Below the pieces are notes generated by a model. That model saw nothing but the letters and a program-made list of their open reading frames with translations. It ran no database searches and had not been told where the DNA came from. Source: Chryseobacterium sp. OV279 (GTDB lineage: Bacteria; Bacteroidota; Bacteroidia; Flavobacteriales; Weeksellaceae). Taken from it: 64,000 nt of DNA. Both the position numbers and the translations under genes were made by a program. The stretch covers positions 310,001-374,000 of the forward strand of contig NZ_FQUD01000004.1 of the NCBI RefSeq assembly GCF_900128945.1, given 5' to 3'. Shown piece by piece: positions 42,200-51,000 of this stretch (position 1 is the first letter of the stretch; each line of letters begins with the position of its first letter).

Positions 42200-43647
42200 T
42201 ATCCAACGCTTCCCTCAAGAGAGATCTCCAATAATTTTTGTGCTTCAATGGCAAATTCCATCGGAAGTTTATTCAATACTTCTTTACTGAAACCGTTCAC
42301 AATAAGAGCAATTGCTTTTTCTGTATTGATTCCTCTCTGGTTACAGTAGAAGATCTGATCTTCCCCGATTTTTGAAGTCGTAGCTTCATGTTCCAGCTGT
42401 GCAGTAGGATCTTTGATTTCAATGTATGGGAATGTATGTGCACCACATTCATTACCCATCAGCAGAGAGTCGCACTGTGAAAAGTTTCTGGCTCCTTTTG
42501 CAGAAGGCATTACTTTCACCTGACCTCTGTATGAATTCTGAGATTTTCCTGCAGAAATACCTTTTGAAATGATCGTTGATCTTGTATTCTTTCCGATGTG
42601 GATCATTTTTGTACCTGTATCAGCATACTGGTGATTGTTGGTCACTGCGATAGAGTAGAACTCTCCGATAGATCCGTCACCTTTTAAGATACAAGAAGGA
42701 TATTTCCAGGTTACCGCAGAACCTGTTTCCACCTGTGTCCATGAGATTTTTGCTTTCTTCTCGCATAATCCTCTTTTGGTTACGAAATTGAAAACTCCTC
42801 CTTTTCCTTCTTCATTTCCGGGATACCAGTTCTGAACAGTTGAGTATTTAATCTCAGCGTTGTCCATGGCAATAAGTTCCACAACAGCTGCGTGAAGCTG
42901 ATTTTCATCTCTTGAAGGAGCTGTACATCCCTCAAGGTAAGATACATAACTTCCTTCATCTGCGATCACAAGCGTTCTTTCAAACTGTCCTGTTCCTGCC
43001 TGGTTGATACGGAAATAAGTGGAAAGTTCCATCGGGCATCTTACACCTTTTGGAATATAGCAGAAACTTCCGTCAGAAAATACTGCGGAATTCAGTGCTG
43101 AATAAAAATTATCTCCTCTCGGAACTACTTTTCCAAGATATTTTCTTACCAAATCAGGATGGTTTTTAATCGCTTCCGAAATAGAACAGAAAATAATTCC
43201 TTTTTCCATTAAGGTATCCTGGAAAGTTGTTTTCACAGAAACAGAATCTATAACGATGTCTACAGCAACTCCTGAAAGTCTTTTCTGCTCTTCGATATTG
43301 ATACCCAGTTTCGCGAAAGTCTTCAATAATTCAGGGTCTACCTCATCAAGGCTTTCCAGTTCCGGCTTCGTTTTTGGCGCAGCATAGTAACGGATCGCTT
43401 GAAAATCAGGCTTTTCATATTTAATGTTAGCCCATGTAGGTTCTGTCATTTTCAGCCAGATCCTGAAAGATTCCAAACGCCATTCTGTCATCCATTCCGG
43501 CTCCTCTTTTTTAGCAGAGATCGCACGAACGATATCTTCATTTAAACCGATTGGAAACTCTTCATAATCCAGTTTCGTTTCCCACCCGAATTCATATTTT
43601 TTATTTTCTAGATCGACTCTTAAATCGTCTTCAGTATATTTACTCAT
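42199..43647 (-). CDS. sufB: Fe-S cluster assembly scaffold SufB
   Basis: 482 residues, full family length. Landmarks are GINIEEQKRLSGVAVD, LEGCTAPSRDENQLHAAVVELIA, TKRGLCEKKAKISWTQVETGSAVTWKYPSCILKG and the C-terminal EHEATTSKIGEDQIFYCNQRGI. SufB is the subunit that carries the nascent Fe-S cluster in the SufBC2D complex. Its stop codon sits against the right boundary of the GxxExxY cassette. A short heptad tract separates it from the A-type carrier gene upstream. Confidence 0.96.
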   Translation of the reverse strand: MSKYTEDDLRVDLENKKYEFGWETKLDYEEFPIGLNEDIVRAISAKKEEPEWMTEWRLESFRIWLKMTEPTWANIKYEKPDFQAIRYYAAPKTKPELESLDEVDPELLKTFAKLGINIEEQKRLSGVAVDIVIDSVSVKTTFQDTLMEKGIIFCSISEAIKNHPDLVRKYLGKVVPRGDNFYSALNSAVFSDGSFCYIPKGVRCPMELSTYFRINQAGTGQFERTLVIADEGSYVSYLEGCTAPSRDENQLHAAVVELIAMDNAEIKYSTVQNWYPGNEEGKGGVFNFVTKRGLCEKKAKISWTQVETGSAVTWKYPSCILKGDGSIGEFYSIAVTNNHQYADTGTKMIHIGKNTRSTIISKGISAGKSQNSYRGQVKVMPSAKGARNFSQCDSLLMGNECGAHTFPYIEIKDPTAQLEHEATTSKIGEDQIFYCNQRGINTEKAIALIVNGFSKEVLNKLPMEFAIEAQKLLEISLEGSVG

Positions 43648-43661
43648 TGTTTTTTTTGATT

Positions 43662-43689
43662 TCAGATATCAGACTTCAGATCTCAGAAA
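43662..43689. repeat. Heptad word tract inside the suf operon, TCAGANN type
   Basis: Four 7-base units beginning TCAGA in perfect register, then a degenerate inverted end (CAGATCTGACATCT). It lies between sufB and the A-type carrier gene. Confidence 0.65.
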
Positions 43690-43719
43690 CAGATCTGACA
43701 TCTTTATCTAATGTCTTTT

Positions 43720-44049
43720 CTATAAAGAAAAACTCTCTCCACAACCACACGTTCTGGATGCATTAGGATTGTTGAAAACAAACCCCTTTCCGTTTAATCC
43801 TCCTGAATATTCAAGGATTGTTCCTGCTAAATAAAGGATAGACTTTTTCTCAACAATAATTTTCACATCATTGTCTTCGAAAATTTGATCTGTGTCTGTT
43901 TTTTGATTGTCAAATCCCAAAACATACTCTAAACCAGAACATCCTCCACTTTTTACCCCTACTCTTATATAATCTTCAGCAGGGTTGAAGCCATCTTCCG
44001 ACATAAGTTGGATGGCTTTTGCCTTTGCTTGGTCCGATACTTTTATCAT
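43720..44049 (-). CDS. A-type Fe-S carrier (SufA/ErpA family)
   Basis: 109 residues with the three invariant cysteines of A-type proteins: Cys37 in KSGGCSGLEY and Cys101/Cys103 in RTCGCGESF. It delivers assembled clusters from the SufBCD scaffold to target proteins. As the first gene of the suf operon it is preceded by a good promoter (44078-44108). The gene order A-type, sufB, (cassette), sufC, sufD is usual for flavobacteria apart from the cassette. Confidence 0.94.
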   Translation of the reverse strand: MIKVSDQAKAKAIQLMSEDGFNPAEDYIRVGVKSGGCSGLEYVLGFDNQKTDTDQIFEDNDVKIIVEKKSILYLAGTILEYSGGLNGKGFVFNNPNASRTCGCGESFSL

Positions 44050-44077
44050 TGTATTTATTTAGAATGATTTAATGATG

Positions 44078-44108
44078 CAAAAATACGAACTAATTTCCGC
44101 AATCTCAA
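44078..44108 (-). promoter_or_regulatory. suf operon promoter
   Basis: On the minus strand: TTG (44108-44106), 20-base spacer and TATTTTTG (44085-44078); the ATG is at 44049. I see no obvious Fur or IscR-like palindrome. Confidence 0.75.
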
Positions 44109-44223
44109 ATTGAAGATATCTATTTTAATGATTCCGATGTTATTAACGTCATTATCGATATGATTGTGAATGTTAAATTTAGATAAATTCGACCCTGTAA
44201 ATTCTAAAATTCTGTTTTTGGTT

Positions 44224-44231
44224 TAACTTTG
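44224..44231 (+). promoter_or_regulatory. -7 element of the GLPGLI operon
   Basis: A perfect TAACTTTG, 32 bases before the first GLPGLI start. No TTG lies at the right distance. Confidence 0.45.
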
Positions 44232-44263
44232 AGCAGGTTTTAATATCTATAAAAGAAATAATA

Positions 44264-45187
44264 ATGAGAAACAAATTTCTTATTTTTTTTGGATTGTTTT
44301 TATTAACAATGTACCATGGGCAGACGATAAGATACATTTATCAGACTTCAGTAAATCCGGATTCTATTAATCTGGTAAGCATGAAAAGTGAAAAAACTTT
44401 TTTGGATGTCAGAGGAAAGCAGTCTTTATTCATCAGTGAAAATAAATTAATTAAAGATTCTTTATGGAGTGCGAATAAAGGAGAAGAAATAAAAAAAGAA
44501 AAAAAAGATATTTCAAAATCAGGCATAAGAAAACATCCCGAACCTACTTTTTTTGACTATTACATCACTAAAAACATTCCTGAGCAGAAAGTTTATTTTT
44601 ATGACAGAGTACTTGGAAAACAGATTTACTATCAGGAAGACAGGCCAGTGAAGTGGGAAATAACAGATGTTACGGAAGTGCAAAATGGATATAAGGCTCA
44701 AAAGGCTCTTACAAATTTTGGAGGCAGAATCTGGACCGCATGGTTTACAAAAGATATTAATGTTTCTGACGGACCTTATAAATTCTCAGGATTACCGGGG
44801 CTGATTGTAAAGCTGGAAGATGATAAAGGAGATTATAAGTTTGATCTTGTAAAACAAATGATGATTAAAAATTCTTTTGAAGAGCCAGTAACCTCCGATG
44901 CAAGGCAAAGCACGAGAGTTAATTTTAATGGAGATAAAGCGGCCCTTGAACTGGAGTTTTCAAAAAACCGGAGAATAGCACCGGGCGGCGATGGAGGAAT
45001 GCAGAATTTTGGCAGTGGTGGAAAACATGGTGGCGGAATGGGCGGAATGAGAGGAGGAAATCACTCAGGCAGCGGGATGTCGCCCAGAGGAATGGATGGA
45101 ATTGATATGTCTGGGCCAAGTTCCGGAATGAGCAGTAATTCTTCTTTTAAAAATGAAGTCAGTCAGAACCCAATTGAATTAAAATAA
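44264..45187 (+). CDS. GLPGLI family protein (copy 1)
   Basis: 307 residues with a signal peptide (ending TMYHGQ). The family motif reads FSGLPGLIVKLEDDKGDYKFDL. The domain runs to about residue 210; it is followed by a ~75-residue Gly/Met/Ser-rich tail (GGGMGGMRGGNHSG, GSGMSPRGMDGID), and then a short QNPIEL end. GLPGLI proteins are exported, of unknown function, and specific to Bacteroidota. The Gly/Met-rich tail may bind metal ions (inference). Operon with the next gene (9-base gap). Confidence 0.87.
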   Translation: MRNKFLIFFGLFLLTMYHGQTIRYIYQTSVNPDSINLVSMKSEKTFLDVRGKQSLFISENKLIKDSLWSANKGEEIKKEKKDISKSGIRKHPEPTFFDYYITKNIPEQKVYFYDRVLGKQIYYQEDRPVKWEITDVTEVQNGYKAQKALTNFGGRIWTAWFTKDINVSDGPYKFSGLPGLIVKLEDDKGDYKFDLVKQMMIKNSFEEPVTSDARQSTRVNFNGDKAALELEFSKNRRIAPGGDGGMQNFGSGGKHGGGMGGMRGGNHSGSGMSPRGMDGIDMSGPSSGMSSNSSFKNEVSQNPIELK

Positions 45188-45196
45188 AATTTAGAA

Positions 45197-46033
45197 ATGA
45201 AAAAAATAGGCATTCTTGCTTTAGCGCTGTTGATGCAGCATATTTCCGCACAAAACAACAGATTTGTGTACCAGGTAACCATGAAACCTGATGCGGAAAA
45301 TAAAACGGATATTAAAACTGAAAATGCATATTTAGATATTTCCGGTGAAAAGTCTCTTTTTTATTCCGAAAACAGATACAAAAGAGATTCTATCCTGCAG
45401 AAGGCCTTTCAGGGCGGCGTTGGAAGAGCTTCTATCAATAGAGAACAGATGGAAGGATTGAGGAGCAATATCAATTATACGGTGGAAAAAGATAAATCCA
45501 GCCAGACCATATCGTTTAAAGACAGAATAGGAAGAGATATTTATGTGTACGAGGAAGACCGTCCTCTGAACTGGAAAATGTCTTCTGAAACAACTAAAAT
45601 AGGAGAGTACAAGGTGCAAAAAGCCACAACGGATTTTGCAGGAAGAAAATGGACCGCATGGTTTACAACGGATCTTCCTTACCAAGATGGACCTTATAAA
45701 TTTGGCGGACTTCCAGGACTGATCGTTAAAGTAGAAGATGATAAGGGTGAATATTCTTTTGACCTGATGAAGAACTATAAAATTGCAGAGCTCGTTACTT
45801 TAAACCAGTTTGGAAATACCATAAAAGTAAAAAGAGCTGACTACCTCAAACAGCAGGAGAAATTTAAAAAAGATCCGATGTCATTTATGCAAAGTGGTGG
45901 TGGCGGTTTTCCAGCACCCCCAAGAGCAGGTGGTGGTGGCGGAAATCAAAACCCGGCAGACATGAGAAAGAGAATGGAAGAGAGAGCAAAAGAGGAAGCT
46001 AAAAGAAACAGCAATCCAATCGAATTACAATAA
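45197..46033 (+). CDS. GLPGLI family protein (copy 2)
   Basis: 278 residues with a signal peptide (ending QHISAQ). It shares the family block FGGLPGLIVKVEDDKGEYSFDL and other segments (DRIGRDIYVYEEDRPLNWKM, KATTDFAGRKWTAWF) with copy 1. The C-terminal tail is different: Gly/Pro-rich and Arg/Glu-rich, but again ends in SNPIELQ. The shared NPIEL end on otherwise divergent tails may be functional. The pair arose by duplication. Confidence 0.87.
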   Translation: MKKIGILALALLMQHISAQNNRFVYQVTMKPDAENKTDIKTENAYLDISGEKSLFYSENRYKRDSILQKAFQGGVGRASINREQMEGLRSNINYTVEKDKSSQTISFKDRIGRDIYVYEEDRPLNWKMSSETTKIGEYKVQKATTDFAGRKWTAWFTTDLPYQDGPYKFGGLPGLIVKVEDDKGEYSFDLMKNYKIAELVTLNQFGNTIKVKRADYLKQQEKFKKDPMSFMQSGGGGFPAPPRAGGGGGNQNPADMRKRMEERAKEEAKRNSNPIELQ

Positions 46034-46039
46034 AAAAAT

Positions 46040-46070
46040 AAACCCTGAAGAACTTCTTCAGGGTTTTTAT
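46040..46070. terminator. Terminator between GLPGLI operon and ypfJ-like gene
   Basis: A perfect 11-bp stem (46040-46050 with 46056-46066), loop AACTT, followed by T-run; bidirectional between convergent genes. Confidence 0.85.
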
Positions 46071-46085
46071 TTGTTTAGATTACAT

Positions 46086-46943
46086 TTATTTCAAAAGCTG
46101 GTTGAATGTATCTCCCTGCTTAATGTCTCCTGTGTTATAACCTTTCAGAAACCATTCCTTACGCTGGGCAGAAGAGCCATGAGTAAAGCTTTCCTGATTA
46201 ACGTATCCTTGAGATCTTTTCTGGATATTGTCATCACCCACCGCCTGTGCAGCATCTATCGCTGATTCTATATCGCCTGGCTCCAGAATACCTTTTGTAT
46301 CATTCGTTCGTTTTGCCCATACGCCGGCATAAAAATCTGCCTGAAGTTCTGTGGCTACAGAAACCCTGTTCATATCTGCTTCAGAATATCTTCCGCTTCT
46401 TCTTAATGCGTCTACTTTCTGTGTCGTTCCGAGAAGAGTCTGTACATGATGCCCTACTTCATGAGCGAGAACATAAGCAACCGTAAATTCTGTTACTTGA
46501 GCTCCGAATCTCTGCTGAAGTTCATTGAAAAAGGTCATATCCATGTAGACTTTCTGGTCTGCCGGGCAATAAAATGGTCCCATTGCTGACTGAGCGGTTC
46601 CGCATCCGGATTGTGTAGTGTCTTCAAAAAGAACAATCTCCGGTTTGGTATAAGTCATTCCATTTTCTTTAAAGATCTGATCCCACGTAATAATGTTCCA
46701 TTGACCTATCATACCAACCATTTCTCCAATTTTTTGTTCCTGGGCACTGAGTTCCCGCTTCTGTCCACTCCCGGAAGACTGGACACTACCGGAGTTCAGA
46801 ATACCTGATGGATCACCTCCTAAAAAGAAAATAATCGCAGCTATAATCAAAGTTCCGAGCCCTCCACCTACAACCATACCTCCGCTGCCACCAGAACCAC
46901 GGCGGTCATCTACGTTCCCGCCTCTATCGTCTGTCCATTTCAT
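46086..46943 (-). CDS. YpfJ-family neutral zinc metallopeptidase
   Basis: 285 residues. A Gly-rich N-terminus (GGNVDDRRGSGGSGGMVVGGG) precedes one membrane segment (LGTLIIAAIIFFLGG). The zinc motif HEVGH (His161, Glu162, His165) is complete, and a further Glu in the LQADFYAGVW segment is the probable third ligand. The family has a conserved Cys pair (GCGTAQSAMGPFYCPAD). The catalytic domain faces the periplasm by prediction. Its substrate is unknown. Single gene, divergent from the small lipoproteins. Confidence 0.92.
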   Translation of the reverse strand: MKWTDDRGGNVDDRRGSGGSGGMVVGGGLGTLIIAAIIFFLGGDPSGILNSGSVQSSGSGQKRELSAQEQKIGEMVGMIGQWNIITWDQIFKENGMTYTKPEIVLFEDTTQSGCGTAQSAMGPFYCPADQKVYMDMTFFNELQQRFGAQVTEFTVAYVLAHEVGHHVQTLLGTTQKVDALRRSGRYSEADMNRVSVATELQADFYAGVWAKRTNDTKGILEPGDIESAIDAAQAVGDDNIQKRSQGYVNQESFTHGSSAQRKEWFLKGYNTGDIKQGDTFNQLLK

Positions 46944-46993
46944 AATAAAAATTTTTGCCTTGTAAATTTAAAATAATATCATTACTAAATTAC

Positions 46994-47001
46994 TACTTTT
47001 G
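46994..47001 (+). promoter_or_regulatory. -7 element of the small-lipoprotein operon
   Basis: TACTTTTG, a match to TAnnTTTG, 18 bases before the GTG start at 47020. The upstream TTG is missing at the usual distance. Confidence 0.4.
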
Positions 47002-47019
47002 TGAAAAATTACTGCCCGC

Positions 47020-47340
47020 GTGAAAAAAATTAAACTTTGCCTGTTATCAGTTGGGATATTGGCATTTACAGCATGTAAAAAAGAAAAAGAAGACGAAGTA
47101 AACAGCGTAGACAAGATGGGTTCTATCGAAACAGAACTTTCCGTTGAACATATTGATAATGCTGATATTCTTATTACAAAACACAGGATATGGAAGGATA
47201 AACAGTTATTCAAAGAAATTATAAAAAAAGACACGATTCCAAGTCTTGGAGATACTCTTGTGGGAGGCGAAGACAATGATGACAACGACCATATTGCCAA
47301 AACGAAAAAAGACTATCAATTTTTTATAACGGTTCAATAA
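47020..47340 (+). CDS. Small lipoprotein (unknown)
   Basis: 106 residues from a GTG start; a signal peptide ends in lipobox FTAC (LAFTACKKEK). The mature part is charged with an acidic Asp-rich stretch (GGEDNDDNDHIAK). The stop overlaps the next start by one base (TAATG). No family is recognised. First gene of a three-gene operon that ends in a glutathionylspermidine-synthase-like enzyme. Confidence 0.7.
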   Translation: MKKIKLCLLSVGILAFTACKKEKEDEVNSVDKMGSIETELSVEHIDNADILITKHRIWKDKQLFKEIIKKDTIPSLGDTLVGGEDNDDNDHIAKTKKDYQFFITVQ

Positions 47341-47666
47341 TGAAAAAGTCCAGTTCTATCAAATTACTTTTCGTTACCGGTATATTGGCTGCCTGCTCTC
47401 AGGAAAAGCCTAAAGATAAAGGAGAAAAGAAAGTCTACATGAGGTCTGATACCACGGCTTCCTATTCCAGATCACATGGTTTTATGACGGGGATTCTTCT
47501 GTATCATGCCTTCAGACCATATGGAGCCTATAGTTACGGATCTTATCAGAAAGCCGGCTATTATAGTGATGCGATAAGCACCAAGTCCAATGTCGGAAGA
47601 AATAATTACAAAGGAAATGTAGTAAGAGGCCAGTTGGGAAGAAGTGGTTTCAGTGCATCATCATAA
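47340..47666 (+). CDS. Small lipoprotein, possible miniature YgiB analogue
   Basis: 108 residues with a lipobox LAAC (GILAACSQE). The mature part has a mobile hydrophobic segment (GFMTGILLYHAFRPYGAYSYG), then Tyr/Ser-rich sequence and an end reading VVRGQLGRSGFSASS. E. coli YgiB is a larger lipoprotein with a similar order (hydrophobic MAGYMMGRL, Gly/Tyr-rich middle, RGGFG tail) and is encoded next to YgiC, just as this gene is. The relation rests on layout, not on alignment, so it is tentative. Confidence 0.6.
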   Translation: MKKSSSIKLLFVTGILAACSQEKPKDKGEKKVYMRSDTTASYSRSHGFMTGILLYHAFRPYGAYSYGSYQKAGYYSDAISTKSNVGRNNYKGNVVRGQLGRSGFSASS

Positions 47667-47669
47667 ACT

Positions 47670-48797
47670 ATGGAAAGAATTCAATCACAGTTCAGGAAGG
47701 ACTGGCAGCATAAGCTTGAAAATCTAGGCTTCGGATATCATTCTCTGGATGGGCTTTATTGGGACGAAAGCCATTATTACCAATTGACTCCCGAAGAGAT
47801 TAATACCATAGAAACAGCCACTGCCGAGCTTTGGCAGATGTGTCTGGAAGCGGTAGATTATATTATTGCAAAAAATCTGTGGGACAAATTCAATATTCCT
47901 GAATGGTTCCGGAATTACATCACCATGAGCTGGGAAGAAGATCATCCATCCATTTACGGGAGATTTGATTTCGGGTTTGATGGTAAAAACCTGAAATTAC
48001 TTGAATTTAATGCCGATACACCGACATCGCTGTACGAAGGTTCTGTTATTCAGTGGTATTGGCTTCAGGAATTGTACCCTTATAAAGATCAGTTTAACTC
48101 AATACATGAGAAACTGGTGGGCTATTGGAAACATCTGAAAAATTATATGAATCCGCACCATATTTATTTCGCATCCCTTACCAATATTGAGGATGTAACT
48201 AATGTGGAATATATGCGTGACTGTGCCTCACAGGCGGGTTTTGATACAGAGTTTATACCTGTTCAGGATATCGGATGGGCCGAGGATATCTCAGAATTCG
48301 TAGCCGGAGACCGCTCGGTGATGGAATATATTTTCAAGCTGTATCCTTACGAATGGATTCTTGCAGACGGTTTTGGTGAAAAGCTTGTGAAAAACGGCTT
48401 CAGATCGCAATGGATAGAACCGGCCTGGAAAATTTTACTTTCCTCCAAAGCGCTTCTGCCAATCCTTTGGGAGATGTATCCGAATCATCCGTATTTGCTG
48501 GAATCTTATTTTGAACCGAGACATCTGAAAGATTTTGCTAAAAAACCAATTTATTCAAGAGAGGGAGCGAATGTGATCCTTCACAAAAATAATGTTCCGG
48601 TTGAGCAGAACGATGGGATATACGGTAAAGAAGGTTTTATTTATCAGCAGCTGTTTGACCTTCCCAATTTTAACGGGAATTATCCGGTTATTGGCAGCTG
48701 GGTTATCGGGCAGGAGCCTGCCGGCATCGGGATCAGGGAAAGTGTTCACCTGATCACCAATAACCAAAGCCGTTTTGTTCCTCACCTTATCGGTTAA
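47670..48797 (+). CDS. Glutathionylspermidine-synthase-like ATP-grasp protein (YgiC-type)
   Basis: 375 residues, cytoplasmic. It has the family segments SWEEDHPSIYGRFDFGFDGKNLKLLEFNADTPTS, the E..LLSSKALLPILWEMYPNHPYLLESYF stretch and KKPIYSREGANVIL. These belong to the ATP-grasp synthetase half of glutathionylspermidine synthase; the amidase half is missing, as in YgiC. The family forms amide bonds between a peptide-like acid and an amine; what this one joins is unknown. It shares an operon with two small lipoproteins, and its 3' end overlaps the convergent LtaS-like gene by 11 bases. Confidence 0.85.
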   Translation: MERIQSQFRKDWQHKLENLGFGYHSLDGLYWDESHYYQLTPEEINTIETATAELWQMCLEAVDYIIAKNLWDKFNIPEWFRNYITMSWEEDHPSIYGRFDFGFDGKNLKLLEFNADTPTSLYEGSVIQWYWLQELYPYKDQFNSIHEKLVGYWKHLKNYMNPHHIYFASLTNIEDVTNVEYMRDCASQAGFDTEFIPVQDIGWAEDISEFVAGDRSVMEYIFKLYPYEWILADGFGEKLVKNGFRSQWIEPAWKILLSSKALLPILWEMYPNHPYLLESYFEPRHLKDFAKKPIYSREGANVILHKNNVPVEQNDGIYGKEGFIYQQLFDLPNFNGNYPVIGSWVIGQEPAGIGIRESVHLITNNQSRFVPHLIG

Positions 48798-50865
48798 GTT
48801 TCTTTTCTTTTAACCAGAATGAAGTGGACTGATAGGCAGAAACAGCGTCATTGACCAGTTTCTGATCAGGATCCTTCATCAGTTTTTCATCATAATACAG
48901 TTTGAATTCAGGAGCCAGGCTACTGGATTCCAGCTGTAAAGAATACTGTTTTACCTTTTTAACAGGTGAAATGATCGTCAGACGTCCGTCTTTTACAAAA
49001 CCAAGGTCCTGGTAAGTTGCGATATAAGCTTTTGGCTGGAATTCTTTTTTGAAGACATCCTGGCCAAGGAATTTAGATTGATAATTGAAATTCAACAGTC
49101 CGAAAAGGGTAGGCATGATATCGATCTGAGACATCAGCTTATCAAATTTCTGAGGTTCAATGAATCCTTCTGAGAAGATCATCGCAGGAATTCTGTATTT
49201 GTCCATTGGAAGTTCTGTTTTCCCTGCACTAGATGCGCAGTGATCAGCAATGATGACAAAGACTGTATTTTTGTACCAATCCTGTTTTTTAGCCATTTCA
49301 AAGAACAGTTTCAGTGAATAATCAGTGTATTTTACACCTCCATCACGTGATTTTGCGGTTCCAGGGATATCAATTCTTCCATCAGGATACGTAAAAGGTC
49401 TGTGGTTGGAAACAGTCATCCAGTGATTGAAAAACGGTTTCCCGGATTTAGCTTCAGCATTCATCGTCTGAATTGCCTTTTTAGCCATATCTTCATCAGC
49501 AACGCCCCAAACATTGGCAAATGTGATTTCTTCAGGTTTAAAATTATTTCTGTCAACTATACCGTATCCGTTTCCAGCGAAAAAGTCCTGCATATTATCG
49601 AAATAGCTGTAGCCTCCGTACAGAAATTTTACATCGTATCCTTTAGATTTGAATACGCTTCCGGTTGTGAATTTATTTTTATTGTCATCTCTTTTAATAA
49701 CACTTTCCCCTGCAGTAGGAGGAATACAAAGCGTTAATGCCTCCAGTCCTCTTACGGTTCTGTTTCCGGTCGCATAAAGATTGGTGAACATCATGGAGCG
49801 CTCAGCAAGACTGTCCAGGAAAGGAGTGATCTTTAAAGTACCGCCATAATGTGCCATGAAATCAGCAGATAAACTTTCAATAGAGATGAGAACTACATTC
49901 TTCTTCAGTTCAGGTTGTTCTGAAACGATATTTCTTGATAATGAAGGTTCAGAATACTGGCTTAAAAAGTTCTTTTCAGCTTCCTGCTGAGCAATTTGCG
50001 GGTAAAACTGGAAATAATCCAATTCGTTGTGGGTAAAAGCCCAGTAGAATTTAGGAAGTCCGTTGTTTTCAATCTCATCAGCAAAGACATTGTCCGATCT
50101 CAGCTGCATTAATGAAGATATACCCAAAAGACTGATGCCGGCAAGAACCACGAAAGATCCCAGAAGAATCATTTTCTGTTTGAAATTCGGAAGCTCTAAA
50201 AGCTCGTCTTTTGTTTTTTTATAGATAAACCATGTCACGGCTAAAGTAACGATCAGGATCGCTGAAAATAAAGGAACAACAGGGTAACTTTCCATTATGT
50301 TTCCTATAACCTCATTGGTATAGATCAGATAATCTACAGCGATGAAGTTGTAGCGTACCCCAAATTCATTATAAAAGAAATACTCACTTACCGCATTGAA
50401 AATGATGAGAAGAACATATAATAATAATGTAATGAAGTACAGTACATTCCTGATTTTGATCCTTTTTGAAGGGAGAAAAAGCATTAATCCAAAGAAAACA
50501 GTTTTGATTCCTACGAACGCAAGTGCCACTTCAGAAATGGATCCTCCGTACTGATTGAAAATATTATTCGGAATGAGCAGGATGTACAGGAAAAACAGAA
50601 CCAATGCTCCAAAAATAATATATCCGTATGGCTTTTTATATTTAGAATTCGATAGGAATAAAAAGTAGACTGCCAAAAGGGTGCTGGCTAGCGTAAAAGC
50701 AAAAATATCATTCAAAAGACCAATAGACAGAACTTTGATGACTTCAAAAAATCCAAAGCTGGCCGTAGTGATCGGATGAAAAAAGAATACAATCCGTATG
50801 ATCAGTGAGATAATCAGATAAAAAATCCCTAGATACAAGAATGGTTTTATTTTACTTGGAAACAT
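48787..50865 (-). CDS. LTA-synthase-like sulfatase-fold membrane enzyme
   Basis: 692 residues: five predicted membrane helices in the first ~230 residues, then a periplasmic alkaline-phosphatase-fold domain. The metal-binding start VLISIESLSADFMAHYGG and the nucleophile region ATGNRTVRGLEAL (predicted Thr370) are visible, as is the later IIADHCASSAG motif. Relatives transfer phosphoglycerol, phosphoethanolamine or related groups to envelope lipids or glycans. Gram-negatives lack lipoteichoic acid, so the acceptor is unknown. It overlaps the convergent YgiC-like gene by 11 bases at the 3' end. Its promoter is probably at 50892-50899. Confidence 0.88.
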   Translation of the reverse strand: MFPSKIKPFLYLGIFYLIISLIIRIVFFFHPITTASFGFFEVIKVLSIGLLNDIFAFTLASTLLAVYFLFLSNSKYKKPYGYIIFGALVLFFLYILLIPNNIFNQYGGSISEVALAFVGIKTVFFGLMLFLPSKRIKIRNVLYFITLLLYVLLIIFNAVSEYFFYNEFGVRYNFIAVDYLIYTNEVIGNIMESYPVVPLFSAILIVTLAVTWFIYKKTKDELLELPNFKQKMILLGSFVVLAGISLLGISSLMQLRSDNVFADEIENNGLPKFYWAFTHNELDYFQFYPQIAQQEAEKNFLSQYSEPSLSRNIVSEQPELKKNVVLISIESLSADFMAHYGGTLKITPFLDSLAERSMMFTNLYATGNRTVRGLEALTLCIPPTAGESVIKRDDNKNKFTTGSVFKSKGYDVKFLYGGYSYFDNMQDFFAGNGYGIVDRNNFKPEEITFANVWGVADEDMAKKAIQTMNAEAKSGKPFFNHWMTVSNHRPFTYPDGRIDIPGTAKSRDGGVKYTDYSLKLFFEMAKKQDWYKNTVFVIIADHCASSAGKTELPMDKYRIPAMIFSEGFIEPQKFDKLMSQIDIMPTLFGLLNFNYQSKFLGQDVFKKEFQPKAYIATYQDLGFVKDGRLTIISPVKKVKQYSLQLESSSLAPEFKLYYDEKLMKDPDQKLVNDAVSAYQSTSFWLKEKKLNR

Positions 50866-50891
50866 GCACGTAATGTATAAGTTAATTTCCG

Positions 50892-50899
50892 CAAAGATA
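50892..50899 (-). promoter_or_regulatory. -7 element of the LtaS-like gene
   Basis: On the minus strand a perfect TATCTTTG, 26 bases before the ATG. No proper TTG upstream. Confidence 0.5.
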
Positions 50900-51000
50900 G
50901 TTTTTGTATATAACTTTCAGTGAAAAAAAACGGAAACATGACATTTCTTATCATTTTTTTGAATTATTAATGAAGGATTAATTTAAACTGAACAGGGTAT

